A program made the translations under genes and the position numbers. Below are positions 1-13,985 of a stretch of 64,000 bases of DNA, in pieces. Source of the DNA: Enterobacter sp. JBIWA008 (lineage in GTDB: Bacteria > Pseudomonadota > Gammaproteobacteria > Enterobacterales > Enterobacteriaceae); contig NZ_CP074149.1 of assembly GCF_019968765.1 (NCBI RefSeq), forward strand, positions 2,046,001-2,110,000, in the 5' to 3' direction. The first letter of the stretch is position 1; each line of letters starts with the position of its first letter. Below the pieces are notes generated by a model. It was given only the letters and a program-made list of their open reading frames with translations, made no database searches and was not told where the DNA came from.

Positions 1-147
1 CTGAGGATCGTCCAGCAGCCGCTGCCAGTTTGTCGCAGAAAGCGCCGGTGCGAACAGCATGACGCCGGCGGGCAGGAGTGGCAGATAAATCACCGCCATC
101 GCCAGCCAGACAAGCCCGCTCAGCGGGTGCCGTAACGACGCAGCCAT
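1..147 (-). CDS. ynjC: YnjC, ABC transporter permease (N-terminal fragment, cut by window edge)
   Basis: Only the first 49 codons lie in the window; the gene runs off the left edge. The start ATG (147-145) lies inside the end of ynjB in another frame. The visible protein begins MAASLRHPLSG and then enters a hydrophobic stretch (LVWLAMAVIYLPLLPAG) typical of a first transmembrane helix of an inner-membrane permease. In E. coli ynjC encodes the membrane component that works with the YnjB binding protein and the YnjD ATPase; the substrate is not established. The assignment rests on position directly after ynjB and on the hydrophobic start, so the exact family cannot be checked from this fragment. 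Confidence 0.7.
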   Translation of the reverse strand, partial: MAASLRHPLSGLVWLAMAVIYLPLLPAGVMLFAPALSATNWQRLLDDPQ

Positions 148-1289
148 TCCTGCTCCAGCGCGTTCACCCAGGCGGACTGCGGCTCTGCAAGCACCTGCGG
201 CAGCCCCTTAGGCGTATGGGCCAGCAGCTGTTTCGCTTCCCCTTCGGGCAGCGTTTTCGCATCCAGCACGCTTGGATCGCCCCAGACGGCCGGGTCAGCC
301 TTGCGGATTTGCGCCTGCGGTGAAAGCAGGAAATTAGCGACCACCTTTGCGCCCGCGCTCGCGCCGGCATTGGCCGGAATCGCTACAAAATGGACGTTGC
401 CGAGCATCCCGTTCTGGAAACCAAAGCTGTAGCTGTCGGCAGGCAGTTCGCCGCTTGCCACTTTCTGCTGCGCATGGGCCGGGTTAAAGGTCAGCGACAG
501 GTTCAGACTGCCGCTGGCAAGCAGGGCATCCATTCGGGCAGGTGAAGGGGGAAAGTCTTTGCCTTCGCGCCACAGCAGCGGGTGCAGCTTATCGAGGTAG
601 GCCCAGAGCGGCGCCGTAACCTCAGCAAACGTTGCATCTGGCGCGTTCTGTAAAGCCTCAGGGCGATCGGTGAGCGTCAGCAGCAGCTGCTCAAGAAATG
701 CCGTGCCGGTAAAATCGGGCGGGCGAGGATAGCTGATCTTGCCCGGGTGCTGGCGCGCGTAATCCAGCAGCGCCTGAGGATCCTCCGGCGGGGTCGGCAT
801 GCTGGCCTGTCGGGCGATAAAGGTCAGCTGCGCGCCGCCCCACGGGGATTCCGCCCCGTCGGTTGGAATCGCAAAATCTTCCGTTACGGGCTTGCGGGTA
901 TCGACATAGCGCCAGTTTGGCAACGTCTGAGCCCATCCGGTTTGCAGCAGGCTCGCCTCTTTCAGCGTACGGAAGTTTTCGCCATTGACCCACAGCAGGT
1001 CGACCGAGCCGTTGGTCTTACGCCCCGCGGCGGCTTCGGTCTGAATACGTTTTACCGCATCGGCGGCATCCGCCAGCGGGACAATTTTTAGGGTAATGGC
1101 ATAGTGCGTTTGCATCTCGCCGCTGACCCACTCCAGGTAGCGGTTGACCGCCGGATCGCCGCCCCAGGCGTTAAGCCAGACGGTCTGGCCTTTGGCCTGC
1201 TGTTGGATAGCGTGCCATCCCTCGGCGGCACACAGGGGGGCTGCCAGCAGCAGACCGGTCAGGAACGCGCAAAAACGCACACGGCGCAT
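120..1289 (-). CDS. ynjB: YnjB, periplasmic solute-binding protein of an ABC transporter
   Basis: A 389-residue extracellular solute-binding protein of the iron/thiamine-type family. Residues 1-22 form a signal peptide (MRRVRFC, a Leu/Ala core, then APLCAA). The mature part has features of class-II periplasmic binding proteins, including a VDLLWVNGENF segment around residues 100-110. It would deliver a small ligand to the YnjC permease; the ligand is unknown in E. coli as well. The next gene overlaps its 3' end, indicating translational coupling, and the upstream TVP38-family gene ends only 6 bases away. E. coli has ydjY, ydjZ and ynjA in this interval, so this lineage has a shorter version of the locus. 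Confidence 0.88.
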   Translation of the reverse strand: MRRVRFCAFLTGLLLAAPLCAAEGWHAIQQQAKGQTVWLNAWGGDPAVNRYLEWVSGEMQTHYAITLKIVPLADAADAVKRIQTEAAAGRKTNGSVDLLWVNGENFRTLKEASLLQTGWAQTLPNWRYVDTRKPVTEDFAIPTDGAESPWGGAQLTFIARQASMPTPPEDPQALLDYARQHPGKISYPRPPDFTGTAFLEQLLLTLTDRPEALQNAPDATFAEVTAPLWAYLDKLHPLLWREGKDFPPSPARMDALLASGSLNLSLTFNPAHAQQKVASGELPADSYSFGFQNGMLGNVHFVAIPANAGASAGAKVVANFLLSPQAQIRKADPAVWGDPSVLDAKTLPEGEAKQLLAHTPKGLPQVLAEPQSAWVNALEQEWLRRYGTR

Positions 1290-1295
1290 AATGCC

Positions 1296-1979
1296 TCACT
1301 TTTTAACAGACGGGAGATAACGGGAAAACAGCCGGCGCGTAGCCAGCGGTAATAACCCCAGTAGTGTAAAGGCGAATAGCATGCCCGGCGACAAAATATC
1401 GCGCAGCGAGGCCACTTTCCCCAGCTCGCGCCCGGCGTTCAGAAAGATAATCGTGGCGGGCAGCATGGCTGACTGGCTGACCCACCAGTAGCGAAATACG
1501 CCAATTCGGGTCAGCCCCATCAGCAAATTCACCAGGAAAAACGGGAACAGCGGCATCAGGCGCAGGGCAAAAAGATAGCCCGCGCCGTCATGCGCCATAC
1601 CGGCGTTCACCGTTTTCATCTGCTGAGCAAACCGCCGCTGAACCCCGTCGCGCAGCAGATACCGGCTGGCGAGCATCGCAAGCGTCGCCCCGAGCGTGGA
1701 GGCAAACGAGACCAGCACGGTGCCTTCCCACAGGGGAAATAACGCCCCGCCCAGCAGGGTGAGGATCGCCGCGCCGGGTATCGACAGGGCGGAGACCGCC
1801 ACATAAATCGCAAAAAAGATCAGCGCGCTTCGCAGCGGCGCATGGTCGACATGGGAGAGGAGTGCCTGCTGGTGAGTTTTAATCCCTTCCAGGGAGAGGG
1901 TGCCTGGGGGAAGCATGACAAACGTCAGAATAAAGGCGCCCAGAAGGGCGCACAGGAAAAGTGTTTTTCGAATATTCAC
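1296..1979 (-). CDS. TVP38/TMEM64 (DedA-like) family inner-membrane protein, YdjX/YdjZ type
   Basis: A 227-residue multi-spanning membrane protein. There is an N-terminal helix (residues about 5-25), a second at about 50-70, and the family core with a glycine-rich re-entrant segment (LSIPGAAILTLLGGALFPLW, about 65-85). A conserved RLMPLFPFFLVNLLMGLT block follows around residue 145, characteristic of the SNARE-associated/VTT domain. This superfamily is linked to lipid scrambling or transport, but no bacterial member at this position has a proven substrate. E. coli carries two such genes here (ydjX and ydjZ); only one is present, so I do not choose between the names. It starts 6 bases after the xthA stop and is followed closely by ynjB, so the three are probably co-transcribed. 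Confidence 0.8.
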   Translation of the reverse strand: MNIRKTLFLCALLGAFILTFVMLPPGTLSLEGIKTHQQALLSHVDHAPLRSALIFFAIYVAVSALSIPGAAILTLLGGALFPLWEGTVLVSFASTLGATLAMLASRYLLRDGVQRRFAQQMKTVNAGMAHDGAGYLFALRLMPLFPFFLVNLLMGLTRIGVFRYWWVSQSAMLPATIIFLNAGRELGKVASLRDILSPGMLFAFTLLGLLPLATRRLFSRYLPSVKK

Positions 1980-1985
1980 GCGTCA

Positions 1986-2792
1986 TTACAGCTTGAATTT
2001 AGCCCACACCGGCGCGTGGTCAGACGGTTTTTCCATGCTGCGGATATCGTAGTCGATCCCGGTTTCAATGCAGCGCTCTGCCAGCGGTGAACTGGCCAGC
2101 AGAAGGTCGATACGCAGGCCGCGGTTGTCGTCAAAGCCTTTGGAGCGGTAGTCAAACCAGGAGAAGCGATCCTGCGTTTCCGGGTTGGCATTGCGGAAGG
2201 TATCCACCAGGCCCCAGTCAAGCAGGCGCTGCATCCACTCGCGCTCTTCCGGAAGGAAGGAGCATTTGCCTGTACGCAGCCAGCGTTTGCGGCTGTCTTC
2301 ACCGATGCCAATATCCAGATCGGTCGGGCTGATGTTCACATCACCCATGATCAGCACCGGATTGTCTTTATTGAGTTCGGTGGTCAGATAGTTCTGCAGA
2401 TCCTGATAAAACTTGGCTTTAGCCGGGAATTTGGTCGGATGGTCGCGGCTTTCGCCCTGGGGAAAGTAACCATTAATCACGGTGATGTTACCCAGCGGGG
2501 AAGGCAGCTCCGCCATGATGATGCGGCGCTGTGCTTCTTCGTCATCGCCGGGAAAGCCACGGCGCACGGAAACCGGCGTCTCTTTGGTCAACAGCGCAAC
2601 GCCGTAATGGCCTTTCTGCCCATGATAGAAGACGTTGTAGCCGAGCTTCGCCACCTCTTCGAGGGGGAACATATCGTCGTGAACCTTGGTCTCCTGCAGG
2701 CCGATCACATCTGGCTGATGTTGCTCAACAATAGCTTCAAGCTGATGAGGGCGGGCGCGCAGGCCGTTGATATTAAAAGAGACAAATTTCAT
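1986..2792 (-). CDS. xthA: Exonuclease III (AP endonuclease)
   Basis: A 268-residue enzyme, the full family length. It cleaves DNA 5' to abasic sites and degrades 3' ends of duplex DNA, acting in base-excision repair in the cytoplasm. The endonuclease/exonuclease/phosphatase fold is visible in order: FNINGLRAR near the N terminus, LQETKVHD with the metal-binding Glu around residue 34, [13 protein letters not shown] with the Asp/Asn pair around 151-153, and the terminal SDHAPVW with the catalytic Asp-His. It is transcribed away from astC; a long regulatory interval separates the two. The downstream membrane-protein gene is 6 bases away. Confidence 0.97.
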   Translation of the reverse strand: MKFVSFNINGLRARPHQLEAIVEQHQPDVIGLQETKVHDDMFPLEEVAKLGYNVFYHGQKGHYGVALLTKETPVSVRRGFPGDDEEAQRRIIMAELPSPLGNITVINGYFPQGESRDHPTKFPAKAKFYQDLQNYLTTELNKDNPVLIMGDVNISPTDLDIGIGEDSRKRWLRTGKCSFLPEEREWMQRLLDWGLVDTFRNANPETQDRFSWFDYRSKGFDDNRGLRIDLLLASSPLAERCIETGIDYDIRSMEKPSDHAPVWAKFKL

Positions 2793-8273
<5,481 letters not shown>

Positions 8274-8283
8274 AGGAGTGGAA

Positions 8284-9249
8284 ATGGAAAATTTACTGGC
8301 GTTGACCCTGGCCGATGAGACGCCGGAACAGCGTGAGGGGGACGGCCCCTCGTTTCGCTGGCGGTGGCTGGGGCGCGGGGTGCTTGAGCTGACGCCGACC
8401 GCAAAAAGCGATCTCTCGCTGCTGCTTTCAACGGGTATTCACGGGAATGAAACGGCACCCGTTGAGATTGTCGATCTGCTGCTGCGCGCGCTGTATCGCA
8501 ATGAGATCGCCCTGAAGTGCCGCGTGCTGGTGGTGCTCGGCAATCCGCCTGCGCTGGCGCAAAATAAACGGTATCTGGTGAGCGACATTAACCGCATGTT
8601 CGGCGGCCGCTGGTCGCAGTTTCCGCAGAGCGATGAAACGGCGCGTGCACAGTGGCTGGAGAGCATCGTGGCCGCGTTTTTTGCAGAGGCGGGGCCCGCG
8701 CGCTGGCATCTGGATCTGCATACGGCGATTCGTGCGTCTTACCACGTTCGCTTCGGCGTTCTGCCGCAGCGTAATCAGCCGTGGGATGAAGCGTTCCTGA
8801 GCTGGCTGGGTGACGCCGGGCTGGAGGCGTTGGTATTTCATCAGTCGCCGGGCGGAACGTTTACCCATTTCACCTGTGAAGGTTTCGCTGCGCTGTCCTG
8901 CACGCTGGAGCTGGGAAAAGCGCTGCCTTTCGGCCAGAACGATCTCACCCGCTTTGCGCCCACGCATCTCGCCCTTCGGGCGCTGCTGGGAGGAACGGCT
9001 CCCGAGCACGCGCATCAGCCCGTGGAGCGGTATCGGGTCGTACAGCAGATCACCCGCCGCAGCGATGCCTTCCTGCTTCACATGGCCGCGCACACCCTGA
9101 ACTTCACGCCGTTCCGCAAAGGGGCGCTGCTGGCCGAAGATGGCGAGGAACGTTACGAGGTGCAGAAAAGCACCGAGTATGTTTTATTCCCTAACCCCAC
9201 CGTCGCGTTTGGACTGCGGGCCGGGCTGATGCTGGAAAAAATATCCTGA
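8284..9249 (+). CDS. astE: Succinylglutamate desuccinylase (AstE)
   Basis: A 321-residue zinc hydrolase, close to the usual 322. It cleaves N-succinylglutamate to succinate and glutamate, completing the pathway. The zinc-binding set is visible: H53 and E56 in [13 protein letters not shown] and H146 in WHLDLHTAI; the catalytic Glu is in [11 protein letters not shown]. The start chosen (ATG at 8284) follows an AAAGGAGT ribosome site; the frame is open further upstream to 8182, but that would bury the start deep in astB and add residues unlike the family. It is the last gene of the operon; a stem-loop follows immediately. Confidence 0.96.
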   Translation: MENLLALTLADETPEQREGDGPSFRWRWLGRGVLELTPTAKSDLSLLLSTGIHGNETAPVEIVDLLLRALYRNEIALKCRVLVVLGNPPALAQNKRYLVSDINRMFGGRWSQFPQSDETARAQWLESIVAAFFAEAGPARWHLDLHTAIRASYHVRFGVLPQRNQPWDEAFLSWLGDAGLEALVFHQSPGGTFTHFTCEGFAALSCTLELGKALPFGQNDLTRFAPTHLALRALLGGTAPEHAHQPVERYRVVQQITRRSDAFLLHMAAHTLNFTPFRKGALLAEDGEERYEVQKSTEYVLFPNPTVAFGLRAGLMLEKIS

Positions 9250-9252
9250 ACC

Positions 9253-9281
9253 TTTCCCCTCTCATCATCCGGGAGGGGGAA
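9253..9281 (+). terminator. Possible terminator after astE
   Basis: An 11-bp stem (TTTCCCCTCTC paired to GGGAGGGGGAA with two G-T pairs) and a seven-base loop begin four bases after the astE stop. The following bases are GTAAAAAACTTTTC, so the usual immediate T-run is missing. It may be a weak terminator or an RNA-stabilising hairpin. Confidence 0.45.
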
Positions 9282-9587
9282 GTAAAAAACTTTTCTTAAT
9301 GATTAAAGCGCTTGCGCTTGTTTTGCAGAATATTCCTGGTGAATTGCTTTATAATTGATCTTCACTTCGCTATACTTCTGCTAAATCGCTTTAAAATCAT
9401 CGTATTGAATATTCTTTGTTGCAACCCTCCACGCTTTATCCTTATTTCCTCCACATTTGGCGAAAATTTGTTTTTTACGCTTTCATTGTTTTACCGTTGC
9501 TCTGACTAATTGACGATAAACCCCGTAAAGTTAATCTCGTCAACACGGCATAGCGCCGAAGAATAACTGAAAGAAAGGAAATAAATT
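9282..9587. other. astE-spy intergenic region
   Basis: Roughly 300 bases of AT-rich sequence with no credible gene. A 65-codon open frame at 9312-9509 reads as a string of hydrophobic, low-complexity residues without a ribosome site. The spy promoter must lie here. GATAAACCCCGTAAA at 9515-9529 resembles the CpxR box GTAAA-N5-GTAAA with one poor half, fitting the known control of spy by CpxR and BaeR. I could not assign a BaeR box or a -10/-35 pair with confidence. Confidence 0.4.
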
Positions 9588-10082
9588 ATGCGTAAGTTTA
9601 CTGCACTGTTTGTTGCTTCTACCCTGGCTCTGGGCGCTACCAGCATGGCGTTCGCCGCAGATACTGCGACCACTACCGCTGCCGCGCCTGCTGAAGGCAA
9701 AATGATGATGCATCATAAAGGCCCGGGTATGCACAACGAGATGATGATGTTTAAGGATCTCAACCTGACGGATGCTCAGAAACAGCAGATCCGCGATATC
9801 CGGAAAAGCGAACGCGACCAGATGAAACGTCCGCCGCTGGAAGAGCGTCGCGCAATGCATGACATCATTGCCAGCGACAGCTTTGACAAGGCGAAAGCCG
9901 AAGCGCAGATCGACAAAATGGCCGAGCAGCACAAAGCCCGCATGCTGGCTCATATGGAAACCCAGAACAAGATCTACAACATTCTGACCCCGGAACAGAA
10001 AAAACAATTTAATGCGAATTTTGAGAAGCGTCTGACAGAACGTCCGGCGATGGAAGGTAAAATGCCAGCACCAACCGAATAA
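9588..10082 (+). CDS. spy: Spy, periplasmic ATP-independent chaperone
   Basis: A 164-residue periplasmic protein with signal peptide residues 1-23 (MRKFTALFVAS...SMAFA, cut before ADT). The mature protein is rich in Met, Lys and Gln and carries two LTxxQ repeats: LTDAQKQQIRDIRK around residue 60 and LTPEQKKQF around residue 135. In E. coli Spy forms a cradle-shaped dimer that suppresses aggregation and is strongly induced through Bae and Cpx by envelope stress. A GAAAGAAAGGA ribosome site precedes the ATG. Length is slightly above the E. coli 161. It is a single-gene transcript closed by a strong terminator. Confidence 0.96.
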   Translation: MRKFTALFVASTLALGATSMAFAADTATTTAAAPAEGKMMMHHKGPGMHNEMMMFKDLNLTDAQKQQIRDIRKSERDQMKRPPLEERRAMHDIIASDSFDKAKAEAQIDKMAEQHKARMLAHMETQNKIYNILTPEQKKQFNANFEKRLTERPAMEGKMPAPTE

Positions 10083-10099
10083 TCGGTTCACTCTCTTAA

Positions 10100-10158
10100 G
10101 ACCGCCGGGATCCTGTCCACAAAAGCGCAATCGCTGTGGACAGGACCGGCGGTTTTTC
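10100..10158 (+). terminator. Rho-independent terminator of spy
   Basis: A long stem pairs ACCGCCGGGATCCTGTCCACA with TGTGGACAGGACCGGCGGT, with a two-base bulge, and is followed by a T-rich tail TTTTTCTTT. It starts 17 bases after the spy stop. Confidence 0.9.
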
Positions 10159-10377
10159 TTTCCTGCCCTCTTGCCTGCCGCCATGAGCGCGGTATTCTCC
10201 TGTAGTCGCTTCAGAGAATGTTTGTAGAGTCATGGCGTTAGCATTTTTATTAACGTTCCGCTAAGGCCTGCCCGCTCTGCTGCCGATACTGTGTCTGTAT
10301 ACCTAACGATAACAAACAAGACAGCAACGATAGCAATATCCTTGCCCTGGCACGGGTTGTGCCATTCAGGAGTGGTG

Positions 10378-10935
10378 ATGGAGTTCTTTGATATCCGTAA
10401 GATGCCGGTCAGCCTCTGGCGCAATGGTGCGGGTGAAACGCGGGAAATTTGTTGTTTCCCTCCCGCGACGCGGGATTTTCACTGGCGTGCCAGTATCGCG
10501 ACTATCGCCAGCAACGGCGAATTTTCCTCTTTTCCCGGCGTCGACCGGGTGATTACGTTACTGGAAGGCGGGGAGGTGACGCTGGATGCCGGCCAGGCGT
10601 TCTCCCATACCCTCAAGCATCATCAGCCCTACAGCTTTGCTGGCGACCTGCCGGTGAAAGCGCTGCTGTCCGATGGGCGGATGGCGATGGACTTCAACAT
10701 TATGACCCGTCGCGACTGTTGTCGGGCGAAGGTGCGCGTTGCCGACCGTACCTTTACCACCTTTGGCACACGCGGGGGCGTGGTGTTTGTGTTAAGCGGG
10801 GCGTGGCAGCTGGGTGATAAATTGCTAACGGCCGATCAGGGTGCAAGCTGGGAGGAGGGTACCCATACGCTGCGTCTGCTGGAGGCTCAGGGCACCCTGT
10901 TGTTCAGCGAAATCACGTGGCTGCCAGGTCATTGA
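10378..10935 (+). CDS. ves: Ves, HutD/Ves-family cupin protein
   Basis: A 185-residue cupin-fold protein of the HutD/Ves family, near the E. coli length of 191. Typical blocks are [16 protein letters not shown] at the N terminus and [20 protein letters not shown] around residues 38-57, followed by [15 protein letters not shown]. coli ves was described as a cold- and heat-modulated gene; its biochemical role is unknown, and HutD relatives accompany histidine utilisation. The start at 10378 follows AGGAGTGGTG; the frame is open upstream, but the added residues do not belong to the family. It converges on cho, and the two coding regions overlap by 23 bases at their 3' ends. Confidence 0.88.
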   Translation: MEFFDIRKMPVSLWRNGAGETREICCFPPATRDFHWRASIATIASNGEFSSFPGVDRVITLLEGGEVTLDAGQAFSHTLKHHQPYSFAGDLPVKALLSDGRMAMDFNIMTRRDCCRAKVRVADRTFTTFGTRGGVVFVLSGAWQLGDKLLTADQGASWEEGTHTLRLLEAQGTLLFSEITWLPGH

Positions 10936-11791
10936 GCACAATGATCTCAAATTTTCCGGCCAGGACCGGTTTACAGAGAATTTTGTAGCCATCGTGGTCA
11001 AATCCGGCGGGCGTGCGGAGCAGGGTTGCTGCGTCGTTGATGTCGTCGACAGCGCCCAGCCAGAGCCAGTTATTGACGATGTGATACTGGGTCATCGCGT
11101 CACCCACTTCTTTTAGCGCAACGGCGCTTTCCCAGGGCCAGCACTTCACGCTGATGGCCGCCAGACCGGCGAGGAGCCGGGCGTGGTGAGCCTCAACGCT
11201 CTCTTTCCCACAGCAGGCACCGGCACAGCGCTTCAGCGCGGATCGGAAGCAGGCGCGTCCGCGAGTGGTCGCCTCCAGCCCCAAAAGGCTGTAGCAAAGC
11301 TGTAGCTCGTCCGCCAGCGTTTGCAGGGCCTGGAGTGCGGCTCGTTTATTGGCAAACAGTCCGAAGAGATTCGGGGCATGAGAAAAATCGACGTCGCGCG
11401 CGTAAACGACCTGCGGCTTGCCCTCGCTGATTTGCAGGGAGCAGAGCTGACGATTGCGGCGCAGGCGCTTGTTGAACAGCGGCTGCTGCTCTTTGATCAA
11501 ACGCGCTTCCAGCAATAACGCGCCCATTTCTCCCGCCGTCTGAAACCAGGTAATGCGTCGGGACTGGCGCAGCATGGCCGCCTCGTCCGGCGTACGCAGA
11601 TGGGATAACACCCGGCTGCGAATATTGACGCTTTTGCCGATATAGAGCGGCAGGGTGTCGCTTTCACCGTAAAAAATGTACACGCCCGGCTGTTTAGGCA
11701 GTACTTCAAGCCAGGGGCGAAGGTGCTCGGGATATTCGTAGATTGCCGCCGCTTCAAATTCAAGACGCGGGGCGGATTGACGCCTGCTCAC
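10913..11791 (-). CDS. cho: Cho, UvrC-like excision endonuclease
   Basis: A 292-residue endonuclease related to the N-terminal half of UvrC. It makes the 3' incision at bulky DNA lesions in nucleotide-excision repair. The GIY-YIG nuclease domain is at about residues 35-110 ([20 protein letters not shown], then an Arg in [10 protein letters not shown] and the Glu in [10 protein letters not shown]). A cysteine-bearing segment ([20 protein letters not shown]) lies around 190-210. A LexA operator sits 16 bases upstream of the ATG, so it is an SOS gene as in E. coli. The 3' end overlaps the convergent ves gene. Confidence 0.95.
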   Translation of the reverse strand: MSRRQSAPRLEFEAAAIYEYPEHLRPWLEVLPKQPGVYIFYGESDTLPLYIGKSVNIRSRVLSHLRTPDEAAMLRQSRRITWFQTAGEMGALLLEARLIKEQQPLFNKRLRRNRQLCSLQISEGKPQVVYARDVDFSHAPNLFGLFANKRAALQALQTLADELQLCYSLLGLEATTRGRACFRSALKRCAGACCGKESVEAHHARLLAGLAAISVKCWPWESAVALKEVGDAMTQYHIVNNWLWLGAVDDINDAATLLRTPAGFDHDGYKILCKPVLAGKFEIIVLNDLAAT

Positions 11792-11806
11792 ATATCACTC
11801 CGTATA

Positions 11807-11822
11807 CTGTTCAGGTATACAG
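11807..11822 (-). promoter_or_regulatory. LexA operator (SOS box) of cho
   Basis: CTGTTCAGGTATACAG is a perfect CTGT-N8-ACAG match to the LexA core, flanked by TA on one side and TG on the other. It lies just upstream of the cho start, where it would block promoter access until DNA damage. Confidence 0.9.
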
Positions 11823-11861
11823 TGTAGCAGGAGTGTGATGGTTAAAAAAGAGCCGGATGGC

Positions 11862-11903
11862 CTGATGCCCTCACCTCAACCCTCTCCCACGGGAGAGGGG
11901 GCA
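11862..11903. repeat. GC-rich interspersed repeat, copy 1 (GGGAGAGGG hairpin)
   Basis: Begins CTGATGCCCTCACCTCAACC and continues into CCCTCTCCC-AC-GGGAGAGGG, an inverted repeat. A second copy with the same order and near-identical sequence is at 53789-53836. Both lie between genes and next to stop codons or promoters, as expected for an interspersed palindromic element. Sequences of this type are common in proteobacterial genomes; no function is established. Confidence 0.75.
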
Positions 11904-11936
11904 AATGCTAAAAACGGTAACCTGGGTTACCGTTTT
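11903..11936 (-). terminator. Rho-independent terminator of nadE
   Basis: Read on the minus strand, AAAACGGTAAC-CCAG-GTTACCGTTTT forms a perfect 11-bp stem and runs into TTTTTAGCATTT. It begins 5 bases after the nadE stop codon. Confidence 0.9.
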
Positions 11937-11940
11937 GCGT

Positions 11941-12768
11941 TTATTTCTTCCAGAAGTCGTCAAACACCGTAATCGGCGTATGGCGCTTGTGCTCGGTTTT
12001 CAGGTACCAGCCTTCAATAATCTTCGCGGTACCGTCATCCAGCTTTTTGCCTTCCAGATAATCATCAATGTTGTCATAGGTGACGCCCAGGGCCGCTTCA
12101 TCCGGCAGGGAAGGGCGATCGTCTTCAAGGTCCGCTGTCGGCGCTTTCTTATACAGATGCTCAGGACACCCCAGCGCGGCCAGCAGCTGTTTACCCTGAC
12201 GCTTGTTCAGACGGAAGATAGGGTTAATGTCGGTGCCGCCGTCGCCATATTTGGTGAAGAAACCGGTGATCGCTTCTGCCGCATGGTCGGTGCCGACGAC
12301 GACGCCTTTGGTCATCCCGGCGATGCTGTACTGCGCTTTCATACGCTCGCGTGCTTTCTCGTTGCCGCGAACAAAATCGCTTAGCTCAATGCCCGCTTCG
12401 CGGAGCGCCTGCTCGCTTGCCAGCACCGAGCCCTTAATATTCACGGTCAGGACGCGGTCAGGCTGAATGAAGGCAATGGCATCCTGGCAATCCTGCTCGT
12501 CCGCCTGAACGCCATAAGGAAGACGCACCGCGATAAACTGCAGTTTCTCATCGCCCGTCTCTTCGCGAAGCTCTGAAATCGCCATCTGGCAGAGTTTACC
12601 GGTCAGGGTAGAGTCCTGGCCGCCACTGATGCCCAGCACCAGGGATTTCAGGAAAGCGTTCTTTTTTAAGTACGATTTTAAAAAATCCACGCTGCGGCGG
12701 ATCTCTTCATGTGCATCTACCGTAGGCTTCGCGCCCAGTGCCTGAATAATCTCTTGTTGCAGAGCCAT
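11941..12768 (-). CDS. nadE: NH3-dependent NAD+ synthetase
   Basis: A 275-residue enzyme, identical in length to E. coli NadE. It amidates nicotinate adenine dinucleotide to NAD+ using ammonia and ATP, the last step of NAD synthesis, in the cytoplasm. The N-type ATP pyrophosphatase P-loop SGGQDST is at about residues 46-52 ([13 protein letters not shown]). The [12 protein letters not shown] and [18 protein letters not shown] segments in the C-terminal half are conserved. The start at 12768 ([15 protein letters not shown]) is chosen by agreement with the family; a GTG/ATG four codons upstream is less likely. It is divergent from osmE. Confidence 0.97.
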   Translation of the reverse strand: MALQQEIIQALGAKPTVDAHEEIRRSVDFLKSYLKKNAFLKSLVLGISGGQDSTLTGKLCQMAISELREETGDEKLQFIAVRLPYGVQADEQDCQDAIAFIQPDRVLTVNIKGSVLASEQALREAGIELSDFVRGNEKARERMKAQYSIAGMTKGVVVGTDHAAEAITGFFTKYGDGGTDINPIFRLNKRQGKQLLAALGCPEHLYKKAPTADLEDDRPSLPDEAALGVTYDNIDDYLEGKKLDDGTAKIIEGWYLKTEHKRHTPITVFDDFWKK

Positions 12769-13000
12769 CACGCCCTCCATATGCAGTACATAAACAGAAT
12801 GTGTTAGCTGTTAAAACTAACCCTTTGGGCGAGAAACGACAAGGATCACAGTTTCGAGTGCGCTAATTTGCGCCGATTTAGCAGGTTATCGTTGTTTTAA
12901 TAGAATTTTCCGAAATTCGTCTGGCGTAACTTACAAAGTTGAACAATAGTATTTTTTATCCCATGCTTAGATAACACGCTGATAAACAAGAGGACGGAAT

Positions 13001-13345
13001 ATGAACAAGAACGTAGCAGGAATTCTTAGCGCAGCGGCGGTACTGACTATGCTGGCAGGGTGTACGGCTTACGATCGCACTAAGGATCAGTTTACGCAGC
13101 CCGTAGTCAAAGACGTTAAAAAAGGGATGACCCGTTCGCAGGTGGCTGCGATTGCCGGTAAACCTTCTTCTGAAATCACCATGATTCATGCGAAAGGGAC
13201 CTGCCAGACCTATATCCTGGGTCAACGTGATGGTAAGGCAGAAACCTACTTCGTCGCCCTGGATGATACCGGTCATGTGATCAACTCCGGCTATCAGACC
13301 TGTGCTGAATACGATACCGATCCGCAGGCACCTAAGGCGCAGTAA
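13001..13345 (+). CDS. osmE: OsmE, osmotically inducible outer-membrane lipoprotein
   Basis: A 114-residue lipoprotein of the SmpA/OmlA (BamE-like) family. The signal peptide ends in the lipobox LAGC, with the lipidated cysteine at C21. The mature domain contains [18 protein letters not shown], the family hallmark, and a disulphide-capable pair around GTCQTY and YQTCAEY. In E. coli osmE is induced by osmotic shock and in stationary phase through RpoS; its exact role is unknown. It has an AGAGGACGG ribosome site and its own terminator, and it is separated by about 230 bases from nadE on the opposite strand. Confidence 0.95.
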   Translation: MNKNVAGILSAAAVLTMLAGCTAYDRTKDQFTQPVVKDVKKGMTRSQVAAIAGKPSSEITMIHAKGTCQTYILGQRDGKAETYFVALDDTGHVINSGYQTCAEYDTDPQAPKAQ

Positions 13346-13370
13346 CCCTGTTTTCCTGAGAATGTTAACA

Positions 13371-13396
13371 AACCGGCCCATGGGCCGGTTTTTTTA
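13371..13396 (+). terminator. Rho-independent terminator of osmE
   Basis: AACCGGCCCA-TGGGCCGGTT is a perfect 10-bp inverted repeat followed by a run of seven T. It starts 25 bases after the osmE stop. Confidence 0.93.
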
Positions 13397-13410
13397 TACA
13401 TCATAAAATC

Positions 13411-13433
13411 TTATTTCTTTGCGCGAATTATTT
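13411..13433 (+). promoter_or_regulatory. NagC-like operator upstream of chbB
   Basis: The 23-base element starts TTATTTC, has a GCGCGAA core and ends TTATTT, matching the NagC recognition pattern TTATTT-N3-TTCGCGAA-N-AATT in most positions. A second, poorer copy lies at 13478-13500 (AATTTTAG...AGAATTAT). In E. coli two NagC sites in the chb promoter loop to repress the operon until GlcNAc-6-phosphate accumulates. The spacing of 67 bases here fits looping in phase. Confidence 0.65.
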
Positions 13434-13441
13434 GCCCGAAA

Positions 13442-13457
13442 TGTGAAGGGAGTCAAC
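13442..13457 (+). promoter_or_regulatory. CRP-like site in the chb promoter
   Basis: TGTGAAGGGAGTCAAC has a perfect left half TGTGA, the six-base spacer, and a right half TCAAC matching TCACA at 3 of 5 positions. The E. coli chb operon is CRP-activated, so the location supports the call. Confidence 0.6.
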
Positions 13458-13626
13458 AAGCCAGGTCAACAGGAGACAATTTTAGTCTATTCAGAATTAT
13501 CCCCTGTCTGTACCATTGCGTATACTCACTCCAACGATAAACAACAGTACGCAAGCTACCTGTCTGCCGGGACAGCGAGTCGAGTGATAGCGCGATGGCA
13601 GGTAGTCATACAAGAGGGAAATTACG

Positions 13627-13944
13627 ATGGAAAAGAAACATATCTACCTGTTCTGTTCAGCGGGCATGTCAACGTCGCTTCTGGTGTCAAAAATGCGTGC
13701 ACAGGCTGAAAAGTATGAAGTCCCTGTGGTGATTGAAGCGTTTCCAGAGACGCTGGCGGGCGAAAAAGGTCAGACAGCCGACGTAGTTTTACTGGGGCCG
13801 CAAATTGCCTATATGTTGCCCGAAATTCAACGACTGCTTCCCAATAAACCGGTCGAAGTGATCGACTCGGGGCTGTACGGCAAAATTGATGGTTTAGGTG
13901 TTCTTAAAGCTGCTGTGGCAGCCATTAAAAAAGCTGCTAATTAA
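13627..13944 (+). CDS. chbB: PTS N,N'-diacetylchitobiose-specific EIIB component
   Basis: A 105-residue cytoplasmic EIIB subunit of the lactose/cellobiose PTS family. The phosphoryl-carrying cysteine is C10 in [12 protein letters not shown]. It takes phosphate from ChbA and passes it to chitobiose as the sugar crosses through ChbC. The ATG follows GAGGGAAATTACG. It is the first gene of chbBCARFG; the region upstream holds NagC-like and CRP-like sites. The overlapping open frame beginning at 13419 is a shadow covering the promoter. Confidence 0.96.
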   Translation: MEKKHIYLFCSAGMSTSLLVSKMRAQAEKYEVPVVIEAFPETLAGEKGQTADVVLLGPQIAYMLPEIQRLLPNKPVEVIDSGLYGKIDGLGVLKAAVAAIKKAAN

Positions 13945-13955
13945 TTTTTATTTTT

Positions 13956-13967
13956 CCCGTCAAAGAG
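13956..13967 (+). promoter_or_regulatory. ChiX sRNA pairing site in the chbB-chbC intercistronic region
   Basis: CCCGTCAAAGAG, 12 bases after the chbB stop, is the exact complement of CUCUUUGACGGG, which I recall as the seed of the chitin-regulating sRNA ChiX. In E. coli and Salmonella the chbBC spacer acts as an RNA trap that destroys ChiX when the operon is expressed, relieving repression of the chitoporin gene. ChiX itself is not in this window, so the pairing partner is from memory. Confidence 0.78.
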
Positions 13968-13985
13968 TTATTTCACACACAATAC

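Noticed and set aside
9312..9509. 65-codon plus-strand frame upstream of spy
   Set aside because: Phe/Leu/Ile-rich because of AT-rich sequence; no ribosome site; lies in the spy promoter region.
13419..13709. 96-codon frame covering the chb promoter and chbB start
   Set aside because: Overlaps the NagC-like and CRP-like sites and the first third of chbB in another frame; ChbB is the conserved product.
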